Shown: positions 50,721-61,339 of the stretch, piece after piece
How the letters are laid out: every line of letters begins with the position of its first letter
Numbering within the stretch: position 1 is the first letter of the stretch
Assembly: GCF_008831285.2 (NCBI RefSeq)
Contig: NC_045147.1
Location: 15,106,854-15,170,853, forward strand
Source of the DNA: Nymphaea colorata
Taxonomy: Eukaryota; Streptophyta; Magnoliopsida; Nymphaeales; Nymphaeaceae
Direction of reading: 5' to 3'
DNA length: 64,000 nucleotides
Notes under the pieces: model-generated
Databases searched by the model: none
What the model was told of the DNA's origin: nothing
The model's input: only the letters and a program-made list of their open reading frames with translations
Translations under genes and position numbers: made by a program

Positions 50721-52440
50721 AACTAATAGTGCCGTGAACCTTTCAAAATTGGGAATTTGACGTGAAAATTCTCTTGGAAGTGGCTTCTATTAATTTTGAT
50801 TTTGAAGAACATTGGCAGCCCCTGAAATTTAATTTTGAAGAATTTTCTGAAATTCATTTAGCTAAATTTTGATTTGACTTGAATTTAATTGGAAGATTTG
50901 AAATGAAACCAGATGGTCTGAATCCATGAGTCAGAGACGATGGTGAAATCGCTTTGAATATAAGATGAATACCCAGGACTTGATATGATCCAAATCTGGA
51001 ACTTAATATCATTTGAGTTCTTAACATGAAGTGATTTGGATAAGGAAACATGGATCTGGAACGACAGACAGATCGATCATGGATCATCAAAAGATTGGAC
51101 GGTGAATCTTGATTGGATCATACATCATAATTGGGCATCCAAATTAAGGATAGAAGAATACTGAAATTGGGGAACACATGTCTAAGCAAAACAGTTTTGA
51201 AATAAGACACACCGGATCTCTTATAAACTATTTTCTAAAAATTTATTGCAAAATTATTAAAAAATAGCGGGATATGACTATAAATGATTGAAAATGATGG
51301 AAAACGGGTCCTAACGAGCAACACGTTCAAAAGTAGAAAAATAAAAATTTGGTAACATCAATTTTCTTGTTTCCTCGTAGATATAAATTCAGGTACAATT
51401 CAAAATAGTATCTCTAAGCTCAGTTGGAGTTGGCATGCTATAAATATTGTTTTCCAAGATTACCCTTCATATTTTTCTTGTAATGGGCCATTTACCTATC
51501 AGACATTTTTTAAAAATGTGATTCTGAATGGGTAAATGTTGGAACTTTGAATTGAAACGTAGCCATGCAGACCTCCATTCACGAGTAAAATCTAAGAGAG
51601 ATGCATTGTTTTAGTTGTACGCCCTGGATGGCAACTCAAGTTTGTGTTGGTAGAACTACATTTATTTCAAACGTTTATTTTAACTCTTTAGAACTTCTTT
51701 TACTACTAGATATCAACACATGTCTGATATTGATTAAAATTTATTGAACAACAAACTTGTTTGTTCGTGCTTTTTTTAATTAAAAAAAAGAAAGAAAAAA
51801 ACTTGGGGACCTCCGTTGTGGCAGACTTGAAGTATCAAGTGTAGTACTCCTGCTTTGGATCCCAACTCGTATAAATTTTGCTTCTTAAAGGTTGGATTTG
51901 ATCCAGAGTAGGTAAGATAACAATGCAAGCCATGCAGAGGGACGCAATATATGTGAACAATTTTGATCCATCAAAACTTGGAAAAAAAAAAATCCCACAA
52001 TGGAGAGTTTTGTTTCACACAATTTAAAGCCCTAAAAATGTAGAGGTTGGAGATATTAATTGCGGCTTCTTTGATAAATCGAAGAAGGCAAGAGCAATCT
52101 GTTGGCATCCGCATTGGAGGAGTAAATGACACCAAAGTACACTGATCTTTGAGAAGCTGATGAATGTTTTCTACTCAGTGGCAGATCCTATAATAACTGA
52201 GCGCACTTTCACACGGGGTTTAGGCCCCTAGACTACCGGAACCCAGCTCGTCTCCTAACAATTTTGGTTTCAACCCGAAAAAGACTAAGAATCAGTACAA
52301 CCAACAACTTAACAACCATTTTTTTAAAAAATAAAAAATCATTGGCTAAAATAAGTGATGAAAGAGATATGGAAGGAAAAGTGAAATGAGAACTCCGCTG
52401 AACTCTTGGCTCAACTGTGCTGAACAATTTGTTAGGAACA
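50721..52440. other. Intergenic, nothing recognised
   Basis: AT-rich sequence without supported coding. A short imperfect palindrome (CATTTACC ... GGGTAAATG) lies at about 51490-51538. Confidence 0.45.
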
Positions 52441-52443
52441 TTA

Positions 52444-52570
52444 GGGATCGTTTGACCACAGCGACACATAGTTATTGTCCTGTAAATTTTCCAAAAAAAA
52501 AAAAGGCACTCTTTCATGAATCTGCCTCATTTTAAACAGCAACGAGCTATTATTATTGTCAAATGGTCCC
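52444..52570. mobile_element. Tourist-like MITE with TTA target duplication
   Basis: A 127-bp unit. The left end is GGGATCGTTTGAC and the reverse complement of the right end is GGGACCATTTGAC (11 of 13). TTA flanks both sides (52441-52443 and 52571-52573). Small size, G-rich inverted ends and a TTA duplication are the Tourist (PIF/Harbinger-derived) pattern. Confidence 0.65.
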
Positions 52571-52573
52571 TTA

Positions 52574-53780
52574 AGGTTCATAGCTTTATGAATGATCAAT
52601 GAAACCATGAGAGAAGCAAAAAAAAAAAAAAAAAAATGATCCGGCTCAACATTGCTCAATACCGCACATTCGCACTGAAGATGCGGCTATAACACCCTAT
52701 CCAACCCAACCAGTTGCGCTTCTTATCACTTCGTACAGCTTTTTTTTGAGTGGGTGTCTGCCGATCTCTCTGTTTACTGGCTAGGATGGGATGAAAAAGA
52801 ACAAAAACTTGGCATTGGCATTATTCTAGATCAAGGCAACGAGATCCATCACCATACTGTATGAAATCTATTCGGCCCTCTGGTTCGAAATGGGCCCATG
52901 AAAAGACTTGATTCCTTCCATTGGAACTTTTATCGGATAGAGCTCGCCCGGGGAAATTCATCTTGTCCATGTTAAGGCTATAATCCATCAACCTGAAGGG
53001 TTCAAATTTTTTTTTTTCGAATACTATTCACCACCAGCTCATCTTTCTTTTATGCTGACATCTTTTGTTTTTGAGATCCTTGGGGAGTCGTTTGCATATA
53101 TCCTTAGAAGACCAGCTTCTAGAACGAATGCAGGAGGGCAAAGATGATTTCTCCCTATCGAGCTCCACCCAATAAAAGCTCCAATAGAGGGAAGCAAGTC
53201 CTTTCATGGACCCACTCCAAATCAGACGGCCACATAGATTTTATCCACTGTGGTGATGGATCCAAGTTTTTGATCTTTTCCATGCCATCCTAAACAGTAA
53301 ACAGAGAGATCGGCATGCACCAACTCATTAAAAGCTGTATGAAGCATAGTTGAGAAATCCGGGGTGACTCAGAAGTGACCCTCGCTGAGTTAGGTTCTAC
53401 CTCACCCAAACCTTGACTCGTGGCCGGATCTGCAAACGATCCGAGGTGATTCGGCCGATTCCCGAGTCATCCCAATGAGTTTGCCAACTATGGGCTCAAC
53501 GACTTCTTGCTTTTTCTATCTCTCTTTTTTCCCACTCTCTTCCTTGGCTTTGCCCACAGCTATTAGCCTGTATATTATTCCCCCTACCGTTCTAAAGAAA
53601 GGGTATCATAGACTGTGCACCGGGCCAATGCTGGGTCATTCTTGATACTTCATTTTACTCTTCTGCTTCTCTCTAATCCACCTTTATGTGGTGAGTTTGA
53701 GCACACACACACACATTGTTAATATTTATGATTACAAGAGGTCCATCATTTCCATGAAGATGATGATCCGGTTTACATGT
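52574..53780. other. Intergenic, nothing recognised
   Basis: No gene is recognised. There is an A-run at 52619-52636 and a short CA repeat at 53703-53714. Some GC-richer text at 53350-53480 repeats TGACTC/GAGTCA motifs without definable ends. Confidence 0.45.
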
Positions 53781-53792
53781 TAAGAAAGGTTT

Positions 53793-54118
53793 GATGTTTT
53801 TTCCATTTTGATGAAGATTTTGTATTGCAACCGCTTCCTTTCCATGTATGGGAATATATATCATGTTTAAGCTACATTCGAGCTAGCATACTATGAATAT
53901 CTTTAACAATTTTTATTCATTATCCCCTTTTGGTTAACACATTAATGATTGTTTGGTGTTCTTTCTACTTTGACGAAGATTGTTTATTGCTACTGATTCC
54001 TCTCCATGTATGGCAATGCCGTGTGCAGGCTAGCTTTGAGCTGGCTTGCTCTGACTATCCTTAACAATGCTAATTCGTCATCCCCTTTTGGTTTACGTAT
54101 AAAGAAATGTTTGTTGTT
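53793..54118. repeat. Degenerate tandem duplication, 162-bp period
   Basis: The block TGTTTTTTCCATTTTGATGA... at about 53793 recurs as TGTTCTTTCTACTTTGACGA... at about 53959. Shared landmarks are TCCATGTATGG (53841 and 54003), GAGCT.GC, CTTTAACAAT/CCTTAACAAT and ATCCCCTTTTGGTT. A partial third start (TGTTCTTTCC) follows at 54114. Divergence is considerable, so the duplication is old. Confidence 0.8.
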
Positions 54119-54122
54119 CTTT

Positions 54123-54157
54123 CCGGTAGGTCCAGCCAGGTGTGGTGGACCTACCGG
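54123..54157. repeat. Perfect 12-bp hairpin next to the tandem duplication
   Basis: CCGGTAGGTCCA, then an 11-base loop GCCAGGTGTGG, then TGGACCTACCGG, the exact reverse complement. It begins immediately after the partial third copy of the tandem unit. No neighbouring coding sequence explains it. Confidence 0.85.
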
Positions 54158-55178
54158 ACTCAGTTCTGGGCTTCTAAGCTTACGCACTACTTTAACCTAG
54201 GCATATGCGACATTAAACTTAGGATTATAAAGAAATAATGCACATTTGGAAAATGGATAGTTTTACCCATTGCACAGAAACTAAGGTCAGCAGGCTGTGT
54301 GGGTAAGCTAACCAACCACATGGTGGGCTCGGTGAAGTTCCAGGCACAAGCCAAATTTCATGTCACAATTCTATCATTTCCCTTTCAAAAAAACATTTCT
54401 CTAAATTGAGTCATGAAGGGAATAGGCAAACTGGATATTTAGGGCTCGCCAAATCAAACTGCACTTAGAAATGCTCTGAAGAAGAGCATCTGATCTTAAA
54501 TCAGCAAAGAAATTGAAAAATTAATGTCAGGATTGATATAAAAAAAGAAGATCATAAGTTGAGTTATGCACTAAGTGACATGTGAATATGTAGAATTGTA
54601 ATTAAACTTAATCTGAGAATAATGAACTCAAACTGATTTAAATATACTCAGATGATATCTCTTGTTATTGAAATTGTTTTCAGACTTTAGTGTGTGCTTG
54701 TTCATCCCTAATTATTGTACTTTTTAGCAAAAATTGCAATTTGTTACAACCGGCAATTTCTTGGTCAATATGTTATCATGACATAATATCAATCTTAGCT
54801 AGTTGAATGCCGTAAGTGCTTCCATAAATACTCTACAAAAAAGATTCTGCTCATTCTTGTGTTTCGATTTGTCCTAGTAGTATTTTCCTTTCCGCTAGTT
54901 TTCAGTGAATAATCCATTTCCATATCAATAAATGATCTATTTTATATATACTATTATATATATATATATATATATATTTCTGGGTTCCACATTTTTTTGT
55001 CTTTTTCACATGATGTAGTCCTATCTTCTTGTAGGTGGGAACCCATGAATTGAACCTAATGAAACAATATAGGATTCGTCACTATGTTAGGGTCGAGCTC
55101 GAGGAATCAAAGAATTAAACCGAAGACTCAACATTGCTATCGCAAGAGTTGCAAGACCTTATGGGCAACCTATATATC

Positions 55179-55231
<53 letters not shown>
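55179..55231. repeat. (GA)n microsatellite
   Basis: An AG dinucleotide run of about 26 units is read directly from the sequence. The open frame across it is an Arg/Glu repeat artefact. Confidence 0.95.
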
Positions 55232-55233
<2 letters not shown>

Positions 55234-56046
55234 GTCCATGGTGCATTGTTAGATGATCAGTTTCTTTTATGGCAAATTAGATTTTACAACATGAAAATAA
55301 TTTAATATATGATCTGTCTAAGCAAATAAAGGTCGGACCAAATTACAACTTGTCTACATGAACAAGAACTCTTTGTTTTTATGATACTTGTTTTAATCCA
55401 TCGAAAGGCATCCGTTTAGAGGCTTTCCTTTCTCTATGTATTGTTCCAATTTTATCCGGAAGAGACACATGACATGCTTTCCCTTCAGCTATATATATGA
55501 TACTTGTTTTTATATATGAATTCCAACCTCGTTAAAAGATGAAACACTTCCTTCAGGCCTATTATTGCCTATAACTCAAAAAATAACTAAAACCTATTTT
55601 TTCGAACTTCTAATAAGGACGTAAACTTTCGTTAAAGAAAAATTGTTAGTTAAAAACGTAAAACGTAATCTAAGGATAAAGGGTAATATAGAACCTATAA
55701 CTTGTGGCTAGCATTTTATGGTTTTCATACTTTTCATAAGTGTGGCTTTCGTTGACAAAATAACAAAAGGTAGACCCTTTTAGAATTATAGAAAAAGCTA
55801 GGCCCATGGCCAGTTATGCTATCGGGTCTGCCAGATTATTTGAATCCAATCAGTTTCTGATTCAATTCATAGCTGATTCGAAATATCAGCTTTTTCCTAG
55901 TTCAAGATTTTAGTTATTTCTATCTATTTTCTACTTCTTAAAGTTTTTTTTTTTTTTTTTTTTTAGCCAATTGGCAAATGATTAAGTATTTAATTGTTGA
56001 ATTGGGCTACTCAACGAAAATATATAATTATATAGGTTGGTGAAAT

Positions 56047-56315
56047 TGAGGGTGGCACTGAAACAGGGGTCCGTAGGGCTTTTGGACCTCTGGCCCAGAT
56101 CGCAAAAATAGGTTCGCGCTCGGGCTAGATAAAAAAATTACTATTAATTTTAAAATTTACTATTAAATTTAGAAAGTATTTTTTGTACAATATACATTTG
56201 AAAATCTTATTATTAAAATTGAACCGGTTCGGCCGAGCCCGAACCCAGTCCATGGTGGTTGGGCCTGGACCTCGGTAGCCAAAATGGAACCCAGCCCAGC
56301 CCGGTTGCCACCTTA
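56047..56315. mobile_element. hAT-type MITE (269 bp)
   Basis: The left end is TGAGGGTGGCAC; the reverse complement of the right end is TAAGGTGGCAAC. The flanking 8-mers are GGTGAAAT (56039-56046) and GGTGAAGT (56316-56323), matching at 7 of 8. The interior is AT-rich between GC-rich arms that carry GGCC and CCCGG/GGGCTC motifs. The 8-bp duplication supports the hAT superfamily. Confidence 0.75.
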
Positions 56316-57254
56316 GGTGAAGTGAACAATGGAACTGCCTATTCGACCCAACTGCAAAAACTAATTGCACAATCAATATTTGTTAAAAAAAAGCCATCTT
56401 CAAGAAATAGAAGAAGTAGAAACTAATATCTTGAACTATTTAAAAGCTGACCATTTCGAATAAGCTATGAGTCGAATCAGAAACTGCTGGATTCGAATAA
56501 TCTGGCTGATCCGATAACATGCACTCCTCATGTAGCCTTAGCCTGAACGGGGCAACATTGAAGCAAGGCGTCGGCTACTGCTTAAGGCGAATGCATCATT
56601 AAGTAAGTTTGTTTCACTAATTATTTGATTTGTCACAAGAGTTCAAGTGCATGGCTTTTCCATATAAGTAGAAAGGAGTTGCCTGGATTTTAAAAGAAGT
56701 AGAAAGGAGTCGCCTGGAAGCAGCCCCTTGCTGCAGAAAAAATGGCTGCTCTGGCACCCCATTCATGCAAGAAAAGGACTGCAGGAACAGCAGCTCGGGG
56801 CTGCCTTCAGGGACAGTGAGAAAGATAATCGCATCGCCAAAGGAGGCCGTTGACAGCGAGCATCACTGTCGGAAATGCAGGATATGGACAAGGGAGATGT
56901 TCGCCGTTGAGCGCAGCGTTCCTGTTACTGAACACCCTTTATGGGAATTCTCATCATGTTACAAAAGTGGACACTTCATAAGTTCCTTATCGCTGCTTGA
57001 CAAGATGAAGTGGCTGCATATATATACTCAAATATTATCACGTATCATAATTATCACGTATCTTTGATTGGAGCTCCCATGGATGAGATCATGAATGATT
57101 GTGGCCTCCATGGATGAGATCTACATGGCTGATCCACATGCATGGAACTTTTGTCTCTCTTCTCTTTCCAAGTATGATCTGTTGTAACTCAACATTTTCG
57201 CATACATAATTTGACATGATCGTATCAGTTTCCCTGCATTTCATTACCATAATG

Positions 57255-57386
57255 GTGATAAGGGGCAGAGCCAGGGACGCCCCCACCCCAAAATTTCAAT
57301 TTTTTTTTCTTTTGCACGAGGTTTTTAAAAATTTTCGTTTAACCCATATAAAAATTTTAAAAATTTATATTTTAGTCCATGTTAAA
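57255..57386. repeat. Repeat-like segment containing GGGGCAGAGCCAGGGACG
   Basis: The start GGGGCAGAGCCAGGGACGCC, followed by CCCCACCCCAAAATTTC and an AT-rich tract, resembles a dispersed plant repeat I have seen in many genomes. Its right end was not found, possibly because the next element is inserted into it. Confidence 0.35.
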
Positions 57387-57609
57387 TAAGCCTAGGCAAC
57401 GGGCCGGCCCCTCTCCCTCTCCGCTGCCGCTCCCCCTCTCCCTCTCCGCTGCCGCTCCCCCTCTCCCTCTCCCCCATCTCCCACTCCCTCTCCCTCCTCC
57501 TCCGTCTCCCCTCCCCCTCTCCCTCTCCCCAGCTGGGCCGGGTCCGGGTCGGGCCCAGGCCAGGCTGAGTGGCCCGACGGGTCAGCCCGGTCCGACCCGC
57601 CCAGGCCTA
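57387..57609. mobile_element. hAT-type MITE with pyrimidine-rich core (223 bp)
   Basis: The left end is TAAGCCTAGGCAACGGGCC and the reverse complement of the right end is TAGGCCTGGGCGGGTCGG. A perfect 8-bp duplication, ATGTTAAA, flanks the unit (57379-57386 and 57610-57617). Between the arms lies a C/T-rich tract (about 57410-57530) built from CTCTCC units and two copies of CTCTCCGCTGCCGCTCCCC. The right arm is a set of GGCC/GGGTC-rich motifs. The open frame across it is low-complexity Pro/Leu/Ser and not a gene. Confidence 0.8.
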
Positions 57610-57617
57610 ATGTTAAA

Positions 57618-58266
57618 ATTTTAAAACTACAGTTCAGCCTTATTCTATTGAAAAATTCTTCTCTCTCTGATGGTGATCATGGTTCACAATATATATCCTT
57701 AAACCAATTTCCGTGGATGAAACACTTACATGGCTGAGTCACACGAAACTTATCTCCCCCTTTTTCAAGCTTGTTCCTTCATAAAGTCCACCTCACATTT
57801 TTCATACATGAAAGTTAACATGATCACATCAGACCCCTGGCCTTTCATGTAAATCATACATACGTATACACAAGTAGCTAAAACACAAGAAGAGGTTCAA
57901 ATTCATAACAATCATTGCCCATGAATATGTTAATCCTCATATTTGTGGAATCACCACTGCGCTTAAGGCAAAGTACCCTACTTGAGTCGGGAATTGTACC
58001 TGGATAATCAATGTCCAGGACTTTACAGGCCACAAGGGCTAGCACCATTGAGGCTCCTTTGACCTTAAAAATAATAATTAAAATGGTAGCCTGCTGATAT
58101 CTAGAATCTAAGGGATTTCGGCATAACTTCAAACCTGTCACGGCCGTGATCCATTGATTTTCACATGTATGACAGGTAAATGATTTCGGAGAAAATGTTG
58201 GAACTACCCTTCGATCTATGGGTTCCATTGAGCGCCACAAAGATTGAAAGAAATAGCCTGTGCTTC
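57618..58266. other. Intergenic, nothing recognised
   Basis: AT-rich sequence between two MITEs. A minus-strand frame at 57878-58240 has no recognisable domain. Confidence 0.45.
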
Positions 58267-58274
58267 AGCACAAC

Positions 58275-58701
58275 TAAGGCTGCACAAGAGCCCCCGAGCT
58301 TTGCCAGCTCGAGTTTGACTTGGCTCAAAAAACTCGAGCTCGGCTCGAACTCGAGTCGAGCTCCTTAATGCAAACTCGGGCCCAACTCGACTATACAAAA
58401 TGAAGCTCATTTAACTCGTTTACGCATTAACTTATGTAAGCATTAACTCGTTTAACTCATATAAGCGTTAACTCGTTTAACTCATGTAAGCGTTTAACTC
58501 GTGTAATCAGTTTTGATAATATTATATAAAGTACTGGTTTGCGAGTTGACTCGAGTAAAAACAAGTCGAATTCCTGAAACTCCAACTCAACTCGTTTATC
58601 ATTTCAAGTATCTTTCTAAGGCCGAACTTACTCGTTTCTAAACGAGTAGCTGACTTTTTTCAAACGAGTTCAAGCCGAACTCGACTGGTTGTGCAGCCCT
58701 A
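58275..58701. mobile_element. hAT-type MITE rich in ACTCG motifs (427 bp)
   Basis: The left end is TAAGGCTGCACAAG and the reverse complement of the right end is TAGGGCTGCACAAC. The flanking 8-mers are AGCACAAC (58267-58274) and AACACAAC (58702-58709), matching at 7 of 8. Inside are many CTCGAG/GAGCTCG motifs near the ends and a short internal tandem array (TTAACTCGTTTAACTCAT and variants, about 58425-58505). Clustered subterminal motifs plus the 8-bp duplication fit hAT. Confidence 0.8.
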
Positions 58702-58709
58702 AACACAAC

Positions 58710-60430
58710 GGTTTCATTACAATTGGAACATTGGCGGCAATAACTAAGGCAAAAACTTAAAGGATTTTCTTACCTCCAGCTCATAATTTATGGATCAGAT
58801 ATTTATCAGCTACATGTCAACATGGAGTTGGATGTAGGCTGAGAAAACGAATTAAAGGCTAAAACAGTATCTTAGAGCATCGTGGTTAAGTGCAGCTCTG
58901 AAAAATGAGTTCTGAGAAGGAGCACATCTTTCAAAACTCGATCCTTCCCTAAGAGGAAGAAGAAGAAGGATCTCCTCAAAAAAGGAAGCAAGATCTTTGT
59001 TCCTTGACCGGTGCAGACATTGACATCATCTCCTTCACTGAAGAAGGGAACCATTTTAATTCCGGTTTCCCTTTTCCTGCAAATGGTCAAGATCGAGACG
59101 ACGACCACCGACAACTCCTCTCCATTACCACCGCCAATAATGCTCGCCTTCCGTCCACCAACACCGTGTCCCATCCTCAACCAGCAAGGTCAAGGTGACC
59201 AACGGGGGAACCCGAAAACGAGTGAGGAAGAGAACAGGGGAACCAGCCTTTGACAATTACAAAGCTGTGTGGGCATCGATAAGACCGCTGCTTGGTGCGG
59301 AGTTAGCGCCTGTGATCATGGCAAATTTGGGATGGAGATGGGTTGGGAAGGAGTAGATGAGGGAGGGGAGAAGCGATGCTGCTTGGCCGGTTGCACTATT
59401 TAGTGATGAATATTTCATGATAATCCTCAAATGAAGGAAAATCTAAGCTTTCATCCAACCATTCATCTTTTTAATAGTAATTTTTTTTTTAGAGTTGGCA
59501 CTTAGAGTTGAGGCTCCATATATTTTGACCATCTTTATAAATGATCACCTTCTAATAATCAATGAAATGAAAAAAACAAAAAATGCTCTTGGCTTCTTGA
59601 GTTGTCGCTGTTGCTTTGCTTGTTAAGTCCACCCACCATACAAAATTCAATCACACTAGTGATCACATCAATTAAGGTAAATTTGCACATGAAACCTATA
59701 TCATGAGAGTTGGAGATATTGACGTACTCCTTTGAAATTGAAGTCCCATGTAAGAAAAAACTTGGAGAAAGGCTCCAATGCATCCCTATTGCCTGAAATT
59801 AAAGCCATTCATTCCGAAATAAAACATTTTTTCCTTAAAAGTGATGGTGGGAACCACATATAATCTACCTAGGGTGGAAATTTGCCCACCCTAAGCTAGA
59901 GAAATTTTGTTGGCATAAGAATGCTATAGGCTGTGTGGTGCTCGTTAGGTTTGTCCCTTCAAAGCAACATAACTTATCTTTTTGAAGCCATATAATAATT
60001 TTTTTTAAAAAAAAATGAAACTCGAATTCCAATGGCAACGCCATGGAAGACATTAATCTTTAATGCTTTTCATGCAAAGTTACCATTTTAATTGGAAACC
60101 TTTCTCAGGCTACTAAATTTCATAAGCATCATGGTATGGACATAATATTGTTTGTCGAAAGAGAAAAGTTAAATTTCACATAATCGTTTAACAAAAAGCG
60201 TTCTTTTAATTTAATTATTAAAAGTTCGTTGCCACATTGTGGCAGCTTTTTTATTCCATTATCATGTTCAGAGAAGCAAGAAAGTGAAGAGTACCGAACC
60301 GACTGATGCTTTTATGGAAATACAAGAGGGTATTTAACAAGAACAAAGTATGTTTTTTGAAATTGATTGAAACGAAATAGCAAGCTCGAGATCACCAAGT
60401 ATCCCTTTCACATGAAGGCTAGGCCGGTGC
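58710..60430. other. Intergenic, nothing recognised
   Basis: No gene is recognised. A short open frame at 59000-59250 on the + strand is hydrophilic but matches nothing I know. Confidence 0.45.
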
Positions 60431-60439
60431 CACCATCCA

Positions 60440-60578
60440 AGCTGATCCCCCACGAGAAAGATTGATATTACATTAACATAGAAAATCACCTCACGATAAA
60501 TCGCTGTTATTTCGAAGGGAACAACGTCCGATATCAATGGCTGACGACGTCTAATCGGCTACAATCGATAAGGGGGTT
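60440..60578 (-). repeat. Copia leader/primer-binding-site-like segment, copy A
   Basis: On the minus strand this reads GCCATTGATATCGGACGTTG, then a segment ending in CGATTTATCGTGAGGTGATT. ATTGATATC resembles the TTGGTATCAGAGC primer-binding region of Copia elements, with one or two changes. The same text recurs at 63876-64000 in the same orientation. Confidence 0.5.
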
Positions 60579-61339
60579 TGCACATATCACGGCGGAGCCG
60601 TGGAACCCGGAAAAGCTTTTCTCTTATATAATAACGACAATCAGGGTTCGTCTTTTCTACTCTGTCAAAACACACTGCTGAATCTCGAAATGAATTAAGA
60701 GCAAGCTAATTGCCTTTGTCACATGGATGTGAATGCAACAAGTATACATAGGAGATAAAAAAAAGGGGGGGGGGTTTGGGTATTTAAAGAATTCTACATA
60801 AAATATATATATTTTTTAAAATTTTTAACTTTTTTCATATCCATTTTTATTGCTTTTACTTAGTCAATTGGTTTGCATATAGCTAGTTTGTTTCGTATCA
60901 GAGACTGGGCATGAGAACGGAATTGATGACCCGAAGAATGGGAAAAAGTAGAGATGCAGGGAAGTCATATGTTGGGGCCATTTTCTTAGGTCTGCCGATT
61001 GTTACGCTTCTTCAAAAAATTTCATTTTTTGCAATGTCCTATTCTGACAGGAAACTAAGTGTGAAATCCACCAGATTTTGAAAGTATGGATGTGACGTAC
61101 TGACGTTCTATGAGGAAAAGATCCAGCACCTTGTGCCCATGACTCACGCAATTCGTGCCGCTCGTTTCGCCTCTGAAACCTGCTTGATTTCCCTCCCAAA
61201 TAATGAAACATCCTTCTCGCTAGCATCCTCAACGCAGACAGCCATAAGTAAGGGGAGCCTTCTTCTCCATTCCTCAACACTTCCCAAACCCGTAGCAGCC
61301 TCTGCCCACTTGGTCATCCATAGCCACCACCAGAGAGCC

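Noticed and set aside
55084-55305. 73-codon frame with an Arg/Glu repeat
   Set aside because: It is translation of a (GA)n microsatellite.
56765-57067. 100-codon frame with HCRKC-like cysteines
   Set aside because: Too few metal-ligand pairs for a zinc finger, no homology recognised and no splice support.
57379-57624. 81-codon Pro/Leu/Ser frame
   Set aside because: It is translation of the CT-rich core of a MITE flanked by an 8-bp duplication.
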